Position numbers and translations under genes: made by a program. A stretch of DNA of 64,000 bases from Elymus sibiricus (Eukaryota; Streptophyta; Magnoliopsida; Poales; Poaceae): the NCBI GenBank assembly GCA_039707655.1, contig CM077664.1, forward strand, positions 196,410,195 to 196,474,194. Reading direction: 5' to 3'. Numbering within the stretch: the first letter of the stretch is position 1; every line of letters begins with the position of its first letter. This document shows, in pieces, positions 22,901 through 31,935 of this stretch. The notes under the pieces were generated by a model. It saw nothing but the letters and a program-made list of their open reading frames with translations, searched no databases and was not told the origin of the DNA.

Positions 22901-22908
22901 CTCGACAT
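16923..22908 (-). CDS. RING-CH (RINGv) E3 ubiquitin ligase with two membrane segments, 286 aa, six coding exons
   Basis: Coding exons on the minus strand are 22908-22535, 19760-19626, 19553-19511, 19271-19209, 19042-18928 and 17053-16923 (stop TAG). All introns are GT..AG and the phases fit to give 861 nt. Residues 1-115 are Ala/Pro/Glu-rich and disordered. Residues 124-169 form a complete C4HC3 RING-CH finger: C124, C127, C140, C142, H150, C153, C166, C169. Then come a PPPETQ linker and an YWVWRVD motif, and two hydrophobic helices at about 209-232 and 238-258 (WVAFAILIGGLLLDVLIS; VLIVLGLGTALRLAL). The tail ends GYHPGV. RING-CH proteins recruit an E2 and ubiquitinate partners, often at endomembranes. 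The start MSSAAAG is preferred, although the frame stays open to 23010. Intron 1 (2.8 kb) carries a Stowaway MITE. Confidence 0.9.
17054..18927. other. Intron 5 of the RING-CH gene
   Basis: A 1.9-kb intron holding a GC-rich patch (17850-18360) with purine/pyrimidine-rich low complexity, and a short direct repeat (ACCTAACTTTGTATG at about 17500 and 17549). The open frames in the patch show no domain. It may be an old insertion, but I found no element ends. Confidence 0.4.
19821..19920. repeat. Intron 1 direct repeat, copy 1
   Basis: Reads ACAGGAAATGTTATATTTTA then GGGTCTTTTAAGGAGG and an ATTTCCTGTTAA block. Copy 2 is at 20549-20641. Confidence 0.85.
20549..20641. repeat. Intron 1 direct repeat, copy 2
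   Basis: About 90 bp with roughly 85-90% identity by eye to 19821-19920, same orientation, 730 bp away. No terminal structure suggests a transposon. Confidence 0.85.
20699..21650. other. GC-rich insertion-like segment in intron 1 of the RING-CH gene
   Basis: It begins with an orphan Stowaway-like terminus (TACTCCCTCCGTCCCTCAAT at 20699-20718), followed by GC-rich DNA with overlapping open frames on both strands. No matching right terminus was found. The repeated GTG/GCG-rich codons at 21320-21550 give Ala/Val-rich frames without a domain. It is probably a degraded insertion rather than a gene. Confidence 0.35.
21785..21877. mobile_element. Stowaway (Tc1/Mariner) MITE, 93 bp, in intron 1
   Basis: Termini CTCCCTCCGATCCATATT and the complement AATATGGATCGGAGGGAG-like. 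The centre is palindromic around ACTTTGTACTAAAGT. TA TSDs at 21783-21784 and 21878-21879. Confidence 0.95.
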
Positions 22909-23300
22909 GGGCTGCGCCTGCCTACTCCTATGCGGCTCTCCGTCGAACACCTCGCGTGCGAGGGGGCGTTTTCCTTTCGGGAAAGGGAACGGGAGGTGGG
23001 GGGGGCGCACCTACTCCTGCGGCTACTGGCTGCGGCGAGGGACGGGCGCTGGTGGGCCTGCGCCGGCGGGGAGATGGGGATGGGTGGGAGAGCTGCGGCT
23101 GTGGGGGCGAATCTGGATAAGTACGGGGGCTTTGCGCCGAGCGGAAATGCCACTGACGGGTGGGGTGAGGGTGTCGCCGCAAGCGGGTGTCAGTGAGATG
23201 GCGTCGGAGAGGAATGAGTAGAGGGAATAGCGGCCGGTTCGGATCTGGGGCAAGGAGGTGTACGGACCCATGTACAGTTCGGGGACGGAACTAAGACCGA
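22909..23300 (-). promoter_or_regulatory. 5' UTR and promoter region of the RING-CH gene
   Basis: GC-rich DNA between the ATG at 22908 and the Pack-MULE-like element starting at 23301. No clear TATA box was seen, which is common for housekeeping-type plant promoters. The overlapping ORFs in this stretch are GC-driven shadows. Confidence 0.45.
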
Positions 23301-23517
23301 GAGCAACTATAGCAGATGCCCTTAAAAACAAATCGTTTTGGGTACCGTAAAACGCTTTTAGGAGTTTTTACGGTAGGAATATGTGTTGGCAAAACAGATC
23401 CTGTATAAATTGTCGGCAAAATAGCAGAAAGCCCCCTACAAGCAAACTAAAAGATTGCAATTGTGACCTTTTCTCCCGGTCGACCTCCTGCCCGCACCCG
23501 ATCCGGCTGGATCATCC

Positions 23518-23875
23518 ATGGACAGGGAGCTCGCAGCACTGGCAGACTCGCAGATGGCGCCCGTGGCGGGCAACAGCTTATTCCAGGAAGCGCGGCTGCG
23601 AGTGGCAGCGGGTCCTCGAGGGCGTCGCCTTCCCCGTGGTGCTCGTCCCGACCGGCAGATCCATGGGACCGGGAGAGAGGAGGGTGTCGCCTTCCCCGCG
23701 GCGCTCGTCCTGATCGGCGGCCGTGCGGTCGGAGCGGGCATCCCGAGTGGGGCTGCTGCTGCGGGAGGCAGGGGCGATGCTGCTGCGGGGGTTCCCCGCG
23801 CGGACGGCGGCGGACTTCGACGGCGCCGTGGAGGCGTTCGGGTACGAGGAGCTGTTGTATTGCGAGACCGCGCGA
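23518..23875 (+). pseudogene. Truncated TauD/TfdA-family (clavaminate synthase-like) dioxygenase fragment
   Basis: Reading from 23723 gives RSERASRVGLLLREAGAMLL and then RGFPARTAADFDGAVEAFG and YEEL. This matches the N-terminal part of plant clavaminate synthase-like proteins, which are Fe(II)/2-oxoglutarate oxygenases of the TauD/TfdA fold. Upstream, GVAFPVVLVPTG (about 23621) and GVAFPAALV (about 23684) lie in two different frames. They come from a duplicated segment of about 65 bp, one copy changed by indels. The iron-binding HxD and distal His, which lie further downstream in the family, are absent: the match stops after YEELLY at about 23862. The fragment is non-functional as an enzyme. 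Confidence 0.65.
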
Positions 23876-23903
23876 CACCGCCAGCACGGACGGCTCCGGC
23901 CAT

Positions 23904-23965
23904 CTGCCATGTCCGGCTCCGGCCATCTCCGCCTCTTGCCATGTCCGGCTCCGGCCATCTCCGCA
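23904..23965 (+). repeat. Imperfect tandem repeat of a GCCATGTCCGGCTCCGGCCA unit
   Basis: GCCATGTCCGGCTCCGGCCA occurs at about 23907 and 23938, with further partial CGGCTCCGGCCATCT units at about 23889. Unit about 31 bp. Confidence 0.7.
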
Positions 23966-23973
23966 TGCGTCCT

Positions 23974-24049
23974 GAGCGGTTACGGCTGAAGTTTCACTCC
24001 CGCTAACGGTTGAGCGGTTACGGCTGAAGTTTCACTCCCGCTAACGGTT
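23974..24049 (+). repeat. Perfect two-copy 38-bp tandem repeat
   Basis: 23974-24011 and 24012-24049 are identical (starting GAGCGGTTACGGCTGAAG). Perfect identity indicates a recent duplication. Confidence 0.95.
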
Positions 24050-24231
24050 TTCTGGTATGGAGGGAGGTGTAAAATTTGCCTCCAAACCTACATATTTAGA
24101 GGACAAGGTTTTTTTAGGGGAGCTATAAAAAAATTATAGTCAGGCCGTTTTGCGGGATCTGATCTGGACTTTTTTCATTCAATACTGTAAAACGGCGGTT
24201 TATAGTTTGGGGCGTATTAGAGTTATTGTTC

Positions 24232-24749
24232 AAAAAATCGTCCGATTCAGCGATTTATCGTTCGATTTATCGCTACTCAATGGGTGACCGATAAGATTAT
24301 GCCTTATCTTCACCGTTTATCGTTTGGGCCGATTTATTGCTTTGACAAGCGATTTATCGGGAATCTACCGATAAATCGGACCTATTTCTAGCACTATATT
24401 TGCAAAAACTATGTTTATTTATGTTTTGTGGACCTTGTTATGCAATATGTACTATTGTCCTAATTTTTTTGTCATTATACGAGGGTTCAAAGGCTAGGAA
24501 TCAAGGTAACACATCTGTCCAATAGTTTTTTGGTGTTGAATATAGCATATTTTAGTATTGGGAACCTGAGATTTGCAAAAAATGGCCGATTAATAGTCGT
24601 CCGATAAAATCGATTAATCGGCCGATTTCCGACTAATCTCTAATCCCCAGCTGACCGAGACGCTAATGATAAGCGATATCCTCAACATTGTTTAGAGTAT
24701 CTACTAGAGTTCCTCTGAAAGGAATAGATAGATGTTGCGAGGGTGTGTT
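24232..24749. other. AT-rich segment with clustered TTATCG/CGATAA motifs
   Basis: From about 24240 to 24640 the sequence is dense in CGATTTATCG, CGATAAATCG and CGATTAATCG words on both strands. It is non-coding. It looks like the subterminal region of a DNA transposon, but I found no ends. Confidence 0.4.
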
Positions 24750-24752
24750 TAA

Positions 24753-25126
24753 GTGCGTGTTCGGAAATGCTCCAGCTCCTCCGAATCCTCAACTCCCGCT
24801 TCTCCACCAGAAATGCCGCTCCTTGTAGAAAATAGCGCTAGTACAAAGATGTTCGGCAGGCAGCTCCGCTCCCGATTCACGTGGAGCCAAGCGGGGAAAC
24901 AGGAACGAGCGAGTTGGGCGTGGGCACGTGAAAACTTGGCGGTGGCAGTTTCTTTGTAAATCTTATCAACTCCTTGATTTAAGGATCTGAGATCCCAGAA
25001 ATAGCTGCTCCGCGAACTGCAACCAGCTCCACTCCCCATTTTCTATTCCATGGAGTTTGCTCGTTCGGCGTTGCTCCACCAACTCCGGGAGCGGAGCTGA
25101 GGAGCGGAGAGCATCCGAACACGCCC
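24753..25126. mobile_element. Tourist-like (PIF/Harbinger) MITE, 374 bp, TSD TAA
   Basis: The left end GTGCGTGTTCGGAAATGCTC pairs with the right end GAGCATCCGAACACGCCC. Further inverted pairing follows (CTCCAGCTCC, GGAGCGGAGC). TAA duplications lie at 24750-24752 and 25127-25129. No coding capacity. Confidence 0.85.
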
Positions 25127-25133
25127 TAAATGT

Positions 25134-25631
25134 ACTACTCCCTTCATTCCTAAAATGTAGTGCGCATAAATTTTTGAGAGAAATTCCACAATATAGTGTG
25201 TATCTATCTCCCTGGGCGATTTAGGACGAAAATGCCCTTCCACCGAATCGAAAGAGAAATGCCCTTCCACCGAATCGAAAGCGAGCGCCCCCAGCTCATC
25301 ACGTCACTCGCCTCTCTCTTTCTCTCCCTTATCTCTTTCGTCTCGCTGCTTTTCCCCACCTCGCTGATCCCCATCGATCTCCCACCTTCCTCGTTGATCC
25401 CCACTAATTCTCACCTCCCTTGCTGATCCCCACCTCCCAGAGCGCTTCGACTCCCCCGCTCGTCAATCCTCTTCGCTTCACGTGGTCGGGAGTCGTCCAA
25501 TAGATCGAGGCAGAGAGGTGTGGTGGAGGCGGCATGGACGGAGGAGGTGCGGGAGAGGTGGGTAGGAAGGTTCTGGCGCTGTTCGTGGAGGCAAAAGCGG
25601 CAATACATGAGATTGAGTCGTTGCCGCTTCC
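25134..25631 (+). pseudogene. Truncated gene-like or DNA-transposon segment cut by an LTR retrotransposon
   Basis: It begins with a Mariner-like terminus (CTCCCTTCATTCCTAAAATG), followed by C-rich promoter-like DNA. That DNA has a duplicated 27-bp unit (AAATGCCCTTCCACCGAATC near 25239 and 25266) and a threefold GCTGATCCCCA-type repeat (25352-25430). An ATG at 25534 opens a frame reading MDGGGAGEVGRKVLALFVEA and then KAAIHEIESLPLP. It is interrupted exactly where the retrotransposon LTR begins (25632). I do not recognise the protein. The distal part is not present in the window. Confidence 0.4.
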
Positions 25632-26567
25632 TGCTACTCCCGTAGGAGTTGTTGGATTTCCCCGAAGAGGAAGGATGATGTAGCACAACAGCAGAAAATA
25701 TTTCCCTCAGTTAAGAACCAAGGTTTATCGAATCAGTAGGAGTCACTAAGCAAAGAACTTTAGTAGTGCCTGCACACAAACAAATATTTTGATTGCACCC
25801 AACAAAGGCAAGAGGGTCGTCACTCCCCTTGTTCTTGCTAGTTACAAAATTAAAAGCAAATAGTGATAGGGCAAAGCGGCAAAATAGTAAAAGAAAGTAA
25901 AGAGCAATTGTAAGAGTTTTGTATTGATGGAAAATAGACCCGGGGGCCGTAGGTTCACTAGTGGCATCTCTCTTGAAAGCATGTAGTGGCATGGTAGACA
26001 AATTACTGTTGGGCAATTGACAGAATAGCACAAATTATAACTATGATAATTCATGGCATAATCTCACATAGGCATTACGTCTGTGATAAGTAGACCGTTA
26101 ATCCAACTGCATCTACTAATATTACTCCACCCCAAGACCGCTATCCAACATGCATCTCAAAGTATTAAGTTCATAAGAAACAGAGTAATGCGGTAAGCAA
26201 GATGACATAATGTAGACAGGAAGAGATCAATCGGTATGACGAAACCCCTTCGTTTTATCCTTAGTGGCAACAACACAATACGTGCCTTTGTCCTTTCTGT
26301 CACTGGACAAGATCACAGCAAGATTGAACCCACTACTATGCACCACTTCCTCTGAAGACCTACTCATCTAGCTTGGCCAAAGAAAACTCATAGATCAGAA
26401 AGCATACATAGCTATAAAATTACACAAAAGAGAGACTTCAAGAGAATCAATATAAAATCATGGGATAATCTGATCATAAATCCACAATTCATCGGATCCC
26501 AACAAACATGCCACAAGAATTACATCGGATTGATCTCCGAAGAGATCATTGTATTGAAGATCAAGGT

Positions 26568-26604
<37 letters not shown>

Positions 26605-26906
26605 CATCTAGCTACTACTATGGACCCGTAGGTCCTGAAAGAACTACTCACACATCATCATGGAGGCAGGAAGGTTGATGGAGATGGCATCCCCAATGAT
26701 CCCCCCCTCCGGCAGAGTGCCAGAATAGGGCTCCAGATGAAATTGCGTTGGAACAGAGGCTTGCGGCGGGGATAAAATTGTTTCGGATCTCGCTCCAAGG
26801 GTTTGAGAATATATGTGTATTTATAGGCCAAGAATTAGGGCAAACGGAGCATCAGGGGGCCCACAAGCCACCTCGACGCACCCTACCCCCCAGGGCGTGC
26901 CCTCCT
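25632..26906 (-). mobile_element. 3' part of a Sabrina-like 3' LTR (minus strand)
   Basis: The complement contains the same landmarks as the LTRs at 31936-33466 and 48965-59520 (GATAGCGGTC, GGTGGAGTAATA, TCTTCGGGGAAAT) and ends in GTAGCA at 25637-25632. It is about 80% identical to them by eye, so it belongs to an older subfamily. It continues at 31048-31331 after the inserted 4.14-kb element. Confidence 0.85.
26571..26602. repeat. (GA)n microsatellite inside the LTR
   Basis: About 16 GA units in the stretch corresponding to the CTCTCTTTGATC region of the related LTRs. Confidence 0.9.
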
Positions 26907-29900
26907 TGTGACGCCCCCGACTCGATTGTGCACTAATCATACACGCAAATGCGCACGATCAAGCCCAGGGACTCACATGAAGATATCACAACACAACTCT
27001 AGACACACACAAAAAATACAAGCTTTATATTACAAGACAGGGGCCTCGAGGGCTCGAATACATAAGCTCGAGTTGCACAAGCATCAGCGGAAGCATTAGT
27101 ATCTGAGTACAGATATAATTAGACAAGGTTGCCTTAAGAAGGCTGAGCAAAACAACGACATCTAGATCGAAAGGCGCAGGCCTCCTGCCTGGGAGCCTTC
27201 TATCTACTCCTGGTCGGCGGTCTCCATGAAGTAGTAAGCTCCTCCGTGGTAGTAGTAGTCGTCGACGGGGTCAGCTGGCTCTGGGGCTCTGTCATCTGGT
27301 CGCAGCAATCGGGTAGGGGGGAAAAGGGGAAGCAAAGCAACCGTTAGCATCCAAAGTACTCGCAAGACTTACATCAGATCTATTCTATTTATGCATCGGT
27401 ATCAAATGAAGAGCTGTATCGTGGACTATACTACAGAAATGCCAGAATAGAAGGGAAAACCTAGCCTATCAAAGACTAGCATCTTCAGTGTCTTGCAGCA
27501 TTAGAAAAGTGTAGATTAGTAACATAACATATAGTAGTAGCAACAAGTATAACAGTAGCCAAGCCCAGAGATCCTTCCTCGACTCCTTGCGAGAAAGCGA
27601 TCCCGGAGCCAACATATTAATTTAGTAACACCAGTATCCAGTTCTAGTTGTAGTAGATCGGGATACTATACTGAGCGTCCTGTTACCATGGGCACGGCTA
27701 TTCGAATAGATAACTTCCCTGCAGGGGTGCACCAACTTACCCAACACGCTCGATTAACTCTGGCCGGACACACCTTTCCTGGTCATGCCCGGCCTCGGCT
27801 GATCGACACGCCGTAGTCCTACCTAGGCTCCGCAGAGAGGTCCCCGCCGGTCTACATCCTAAGTGCTCAGGGGTCTTGGGCCCATCGCCCTTTGCACTCC
27901 GGTTCGTTGTGCGCAGGGTGGATACCAACGCCACCTCTCTCCTGGATGGCATGATCCGACCCGGCCACAATGCTGAACTGGACGTCTGTCAGAGCTTTCG
28001 GGAGAATCGTACGACGCAGAGTGCCCATAACTTATCCCGCGTGGTGGTTAGTGCGAAAAGACCAGAGGCCTACTCAGATAACATATCCAAACCGTTAGTG
28101 TATTAGGAGCTCGCGGAGACGAGTAGAGAACCACGATCATGTGACCCCGTCGCCCCGTCTCATGGACTTACGGCAAGGGCCAGGCCCATCCCTCTCCTGG
28201 ACGGTCTGCCTGCCCAGCTGTGCCATGTAATTATCTCGCGGGTACCCTCCAGGTCAACCCGACTTCCCCAGAGACTGTCGGGAACTCAGGTCCACCTCTA
28301 CCGGGGTGGTACCGCCTGTCCCTTCAGTCCCGCGGTAACAATTAGAAAGGGGGCAACAGGTAAAGGTAACAATGTGTGTTTGTCATCAAGGGGGAAGTCT
28401 AAGGAATCACCCTCGATAGACTCCCACTCAATGTATCCGTCAAGGTGAACTTAGAGGAATCACCCTCGATGGGTTCACACTTGAGGGGTTGCACGACAGA
28501 GGCATCATCGGAGTGGTGAAAGAGGAATCACCCTCGGTAACCCACAACCGACTAGCTACGCTACAGAGATATCATCAGGAGTGAGGTAGGAGGTATCACC
28601 CTCGGCACTCGATAGTAGCTCTGCAGAGTCGTACAACTAAGGGGGGTGCAGTGCTGTGTCGGTCTCTGTACATCGATCACACTGATCGGGTCATACGATA
28701 ACAAAGCGAGGCAACACGGACAAGGTGCGGGGTCACTGATGGATCACTACCCATCCTATACTAGGCAAATGAGACAACAGGTAAAGTATCAGCAGCAGGT
28801 TACAAAAGCAGGCTATGCATCAGAATAGGAGCAATCAATTACGGTAGCAAAATCTAATGCAAGCATGGGAGAGGAAGAATAGGCGATATAGGAATGATCA
28901 AGGGGTTTTTGCTTGCCTGGAAGCTTTGCTGAAAGGGGCTGGACGTCAGGAACGTAGTCGTCCTCGATAGCAGCGTCTGTCTCGGAGTCTACCAAAGAGA
29001 AGAGGGGGAAGAAACAAATAAATACACGGCCAATAAATGCAACACAAAGCAAAACATGGCAATATGCAATGCAGGGGGTGACCTAATGCAATGTTAAGTG
29101 CTACAGATGGAGCGGAATATTTTCCCGGTGTTAGGCATCTGTCAGACAGATGAACCGGAGGGGAAGGTTCCATGTTGCAGTGTTGTGGGCATGTGAGAGC
29201 TACATGGAGGGCATATTCAGATTCGTTGGATTTTTCTGATCAACTTTCATGTAGAAAACTTTTTCATCCGAGCTACGGTTTATTTTCTACGAATTTCCAA
29301 AGTTTTAAGCAATATTCTGGAATTAATTTAATTCGAAAATTAAGCCAGAATTGCTATGTGTACCCAGAAATGCACCCAGCAGACCAGCACAGATGCTGAC
29401 TGGTGGGGCCAGTCAAAGCCCAGTCAGCGGTCAACAGCACAGTCAGCTACATAGTCAGCAGGTCAACAGGTCAGCGCTGACCAGTCAAACTGGCAGGTGG
29501 GGACCACCTGTCAGTGACACAGGGACTAACTAAACTGATCAGACTAATTAAATTAGCAGTGGGGCCACTGTGTCAGTGTGATTAGTAGCAGATGCCCACA
29601 TGACAGAGTCAGCGGTGCCCAGTCAGCGAGTTGACCAAGGTCAACACGGTCAAACGGGGTCAGCGGGCCCACTGGCAGTGACCCAGGTGGGCCCCAAGCC
29701 ATGCCACGCTGGCGGCCGGCGCCGGAGTAGCTTCGGGATTCGGCTACAGAGGGTCTCCGGACCCGTGGCTGGGCTCGTTGGATGCGGCTCGACGTCGCGC
29801 GCATGATGGTGCCATCGGCTGGTGCCGGAGATGACCGGAATGACGCCGGCGTCGAGGTTTGGCGGCGGTGGCTTTCAGGTGAACTTGGGCGCGCGGCTGC

Positions 29901-31047
29901 GGGTTGCTAACGAGCTAAAGGAGCTCACCGGCGGGCTCTACGGAGCACCCGGATCACTACTGGCAACGTGGAACGACTCGGGCGGCGCTGCTTCGAGCAG
30001 TTCGCCGGCAATGGCGCTGCCGAGCTCGGACTTCGGCGGTGACGACGACGGAGCAAGTAAAAGCGGGAAGTAGAGGAGGGGATCGACGGGGTGGCTCACC
30101 GAGGGGCGCAAGAAAGGCCGGTGTAAGCTTAGGAGCGTGGAGGTCGTCGGAATCAACGGTCATCGCCGTTGATGTAGAAGAAGAGACCGGCTCGATCCGC
30201 GCGCTGTGGCGTCGCCCGGCTCGAATGGAGACCCGTGGATGAAGTGGCACTCGTCGGCGGTCTTGTCTGACACGGCGAGGTGGCGAGGAGGGCACGGTGG
30301 CCGCGGTGGTGCAGCAGCGCGGTGACGGCAGCGCTCGGGTGAGGAAGAGAGGGAGTGAGCGAGCGCATGAGAGGGGAGGAAGAGTGGCGGGGACGTCCAG
30401 GGGGGAGTGGGTGAGCCGCCCTTATCCTCCGTCGTCCCGCAGCGTCGCGGTGTCGCCGTTCGACCGGAGCGCACGCGTGCGGCCATGGCGACGATGACAC
30501 GCAGGCGGGAGCAGGTAGGGGAAGGCCTTAGGGGGCTGGGTTGGGTCGGCTTGGGCCAGCGCCAGGTAAGCCAGGTAGTTTTCTGCCTTTTTCTGTTTTT
30601 CCCTTTTCAGTTAAAACAGAGGCAGCAAATGAATTTTGTGGGCCACCAAAACATTTTATAAAAATGTGGGACTTGGCCACTTAAATCCCTGGCATTTTTA
30701 AGCACTGCCACAAAAAGTTTGGGGAGCAACTGAATTCATTTTGGATTTTCCACAAATGAAATAGCATTTTAAAATATTGAAATAGCACTGAATTAATTGC
30801 TACTGTCCATTTTAGCAAATAAGCAATGTTGTTTTCCTTAACAAATAATTGTTATGGAATATTTGCTAAATGATGAACTATTTTGCAGCAACATTTGTGC
30901 AACTTCAAATTTCACTTGCAAATTGAATTTGAATTCGGTGGTGGAATTTGAAATGAGATATGATTTCACTGTGATCATTCTTTGCAAAACAAATTAGCTT
31001 AGCATTAATTTGGAGATCACTGTGGCTCATTACTCAGGGGTGTTACA
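26907..31047. mobile_element. 4.14-kb TG..CA element (long solo LTR or non-autonomous retroelement), TSD CTCCT
   Basis: The ends are TGTGACGCCCC (26907) and GGGGTGTTACA (to 31047), an imperfect inverted pair beginning TGTRACRCCCC. It is flanked by CTCCT at 26902-26906 and 31048-31052. A 5-bp TSD with TG..CA ends fits an LTR retrotransposon. No gag, pol, PBS or PPT was found. It may therefore be a very long solo LTR or a coding-less element. It contains aATCACCCTCG repeats (28402-28606), a GTCA-rich tract (29400-29680), a CpG-rich promoter-like zone (29700-30500, with open frames on both strands but no domain) and an AT-rich right end. The strand is undetermined. Confidence 0.8.
28402..28606. 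repeat. Four interspersed copies of an AGGAATCACCCTCGAT-type motif
   Basis: Copies start near 28402, 28455, 28522 and 28590, each followed by unrelated 40-55-bp sequence. They lie inside the 4.14-kb element. Confidence 0.75.
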
Positions 31048-31331
31048 CTCCTGGCTTGTGGCCCCCTCGTGGGTCTTCTGGCCTCCTCCCGAAGCTTCTA
31101 GAGTATCTTATGTTCCAGAAAAAATAGTCAAAAAGTTTCATCGTGTTTGGACTTCTGTAGGTATGTTTTTCTGCGAAACAAAAAACATGCAGAAGACAGG
31201 AACTGGCACTGGGCACTAAGTTAATAGGTTAGTCTAGAAAAATAATATAAAATGACATAGAAAGCATATAAAAAGTGATAATATAATAGCATTTAACAAT
31301 AAAAAATTATAAATACGTTTGAGACGTATCA
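31048..31331 (-). mobile_element. 5' start of the same Sabrina-like 3' LTR (minus strand)
   Basis: The complement starts TGATACGTCTCAAACG at 31331, homologous to the LTR start at 31936 and 48965. Together with 25632-26906 it gives an LTR of about 1.55 kb after removing the insertion and one TSD copy. Confidence 0.85.
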
Positions 31332-31935
31332 GCATCCCCAAGCTTAATTCTTGCTCGTCCTCGAGTAGGTAAATGATAAACAAAAGAATTTTTTATGCTG
31401 AAAGCTACCTAGCATGTCTTTGATCAAATGATGTAGTCATGGTATGAATATTGGGATATGAATGATTCAAGGCAATAGTCTATCAATTTGACATCAAAAC
31501 AATAATACATAAATATGAAAGTAAACAATCATTGCCTTTGAAAAATAAAGATGATAAAGGACGTGATCCCTACACACTTAATCATGATAAGCATGGCACG
31601 CTTACTCTTCCTACCATAGAGATATTAAATTATGAACAACCCGGTGCCAAACCAAGTAATTAAATCATATATTTTTTCTCGCCTCAACTTTTTTCAACTT
31701 TCACGCAATACTTGAGCGTGAGCCAAGGACTTAGCATTTTAGATGGAATGATGATAGGGGTTTATAAGGGAAGACACGAAGGTATAAGAAAGTCTCACAT
31801 CAACGCAGCTTGATCATTAGGAAATGGAGATGCCTTACAATCGATGTTAATGCGAGGAGTAGGGATTGCCATGCAATGGATGCACTAGAGCTATAAGTAT
31901 ATGCAAGCCCTCTATATGAAACTAAGTGGGTGTGT
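31332..31935 (-). mobile_element. 3' internal region of the minus-strand Sabrina-like element
   Basis: In the complement it ends GAGGACGAGCAAGAATTAAG then CTTGGGGATGC immediately before the LTR, i.e. the polypurine tract. It is colinear with 48380-48964. It stops abruptly at 31935, where a plus-strand LTR starts. Non-coding. Confidence 0.8.

Larger units (their letters stand above)
23301..24231 (+). mobile_element. Pack-MULE-like element carrying a host gene fragment
   Basis: The left edge GAGCAACTATAGCAGATGCC and the complement of the right edge (GAACAATAACTCTAATACGC) are similar, GAGCAACTCTAGCAGA-like, as in Triticeae Mutator-type elements. Inside each edge are related AAAACG/CGTTTT and TTTATAGT motifs. 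Between them is GC-rich DNA with a dioxygenase gene fragment. No transposase is seen. A 9-bp TSD could not be recognised, so the boundaries are provisional. Confidence 0.5.

Noticed and set aside
29553..30500. Several GC-rich open frames suggesting a gene in the 4.14-kb element
   Set aside because: Frames are open on both strands without a domain or consistent start. They are better explained by CpG-rich composition.
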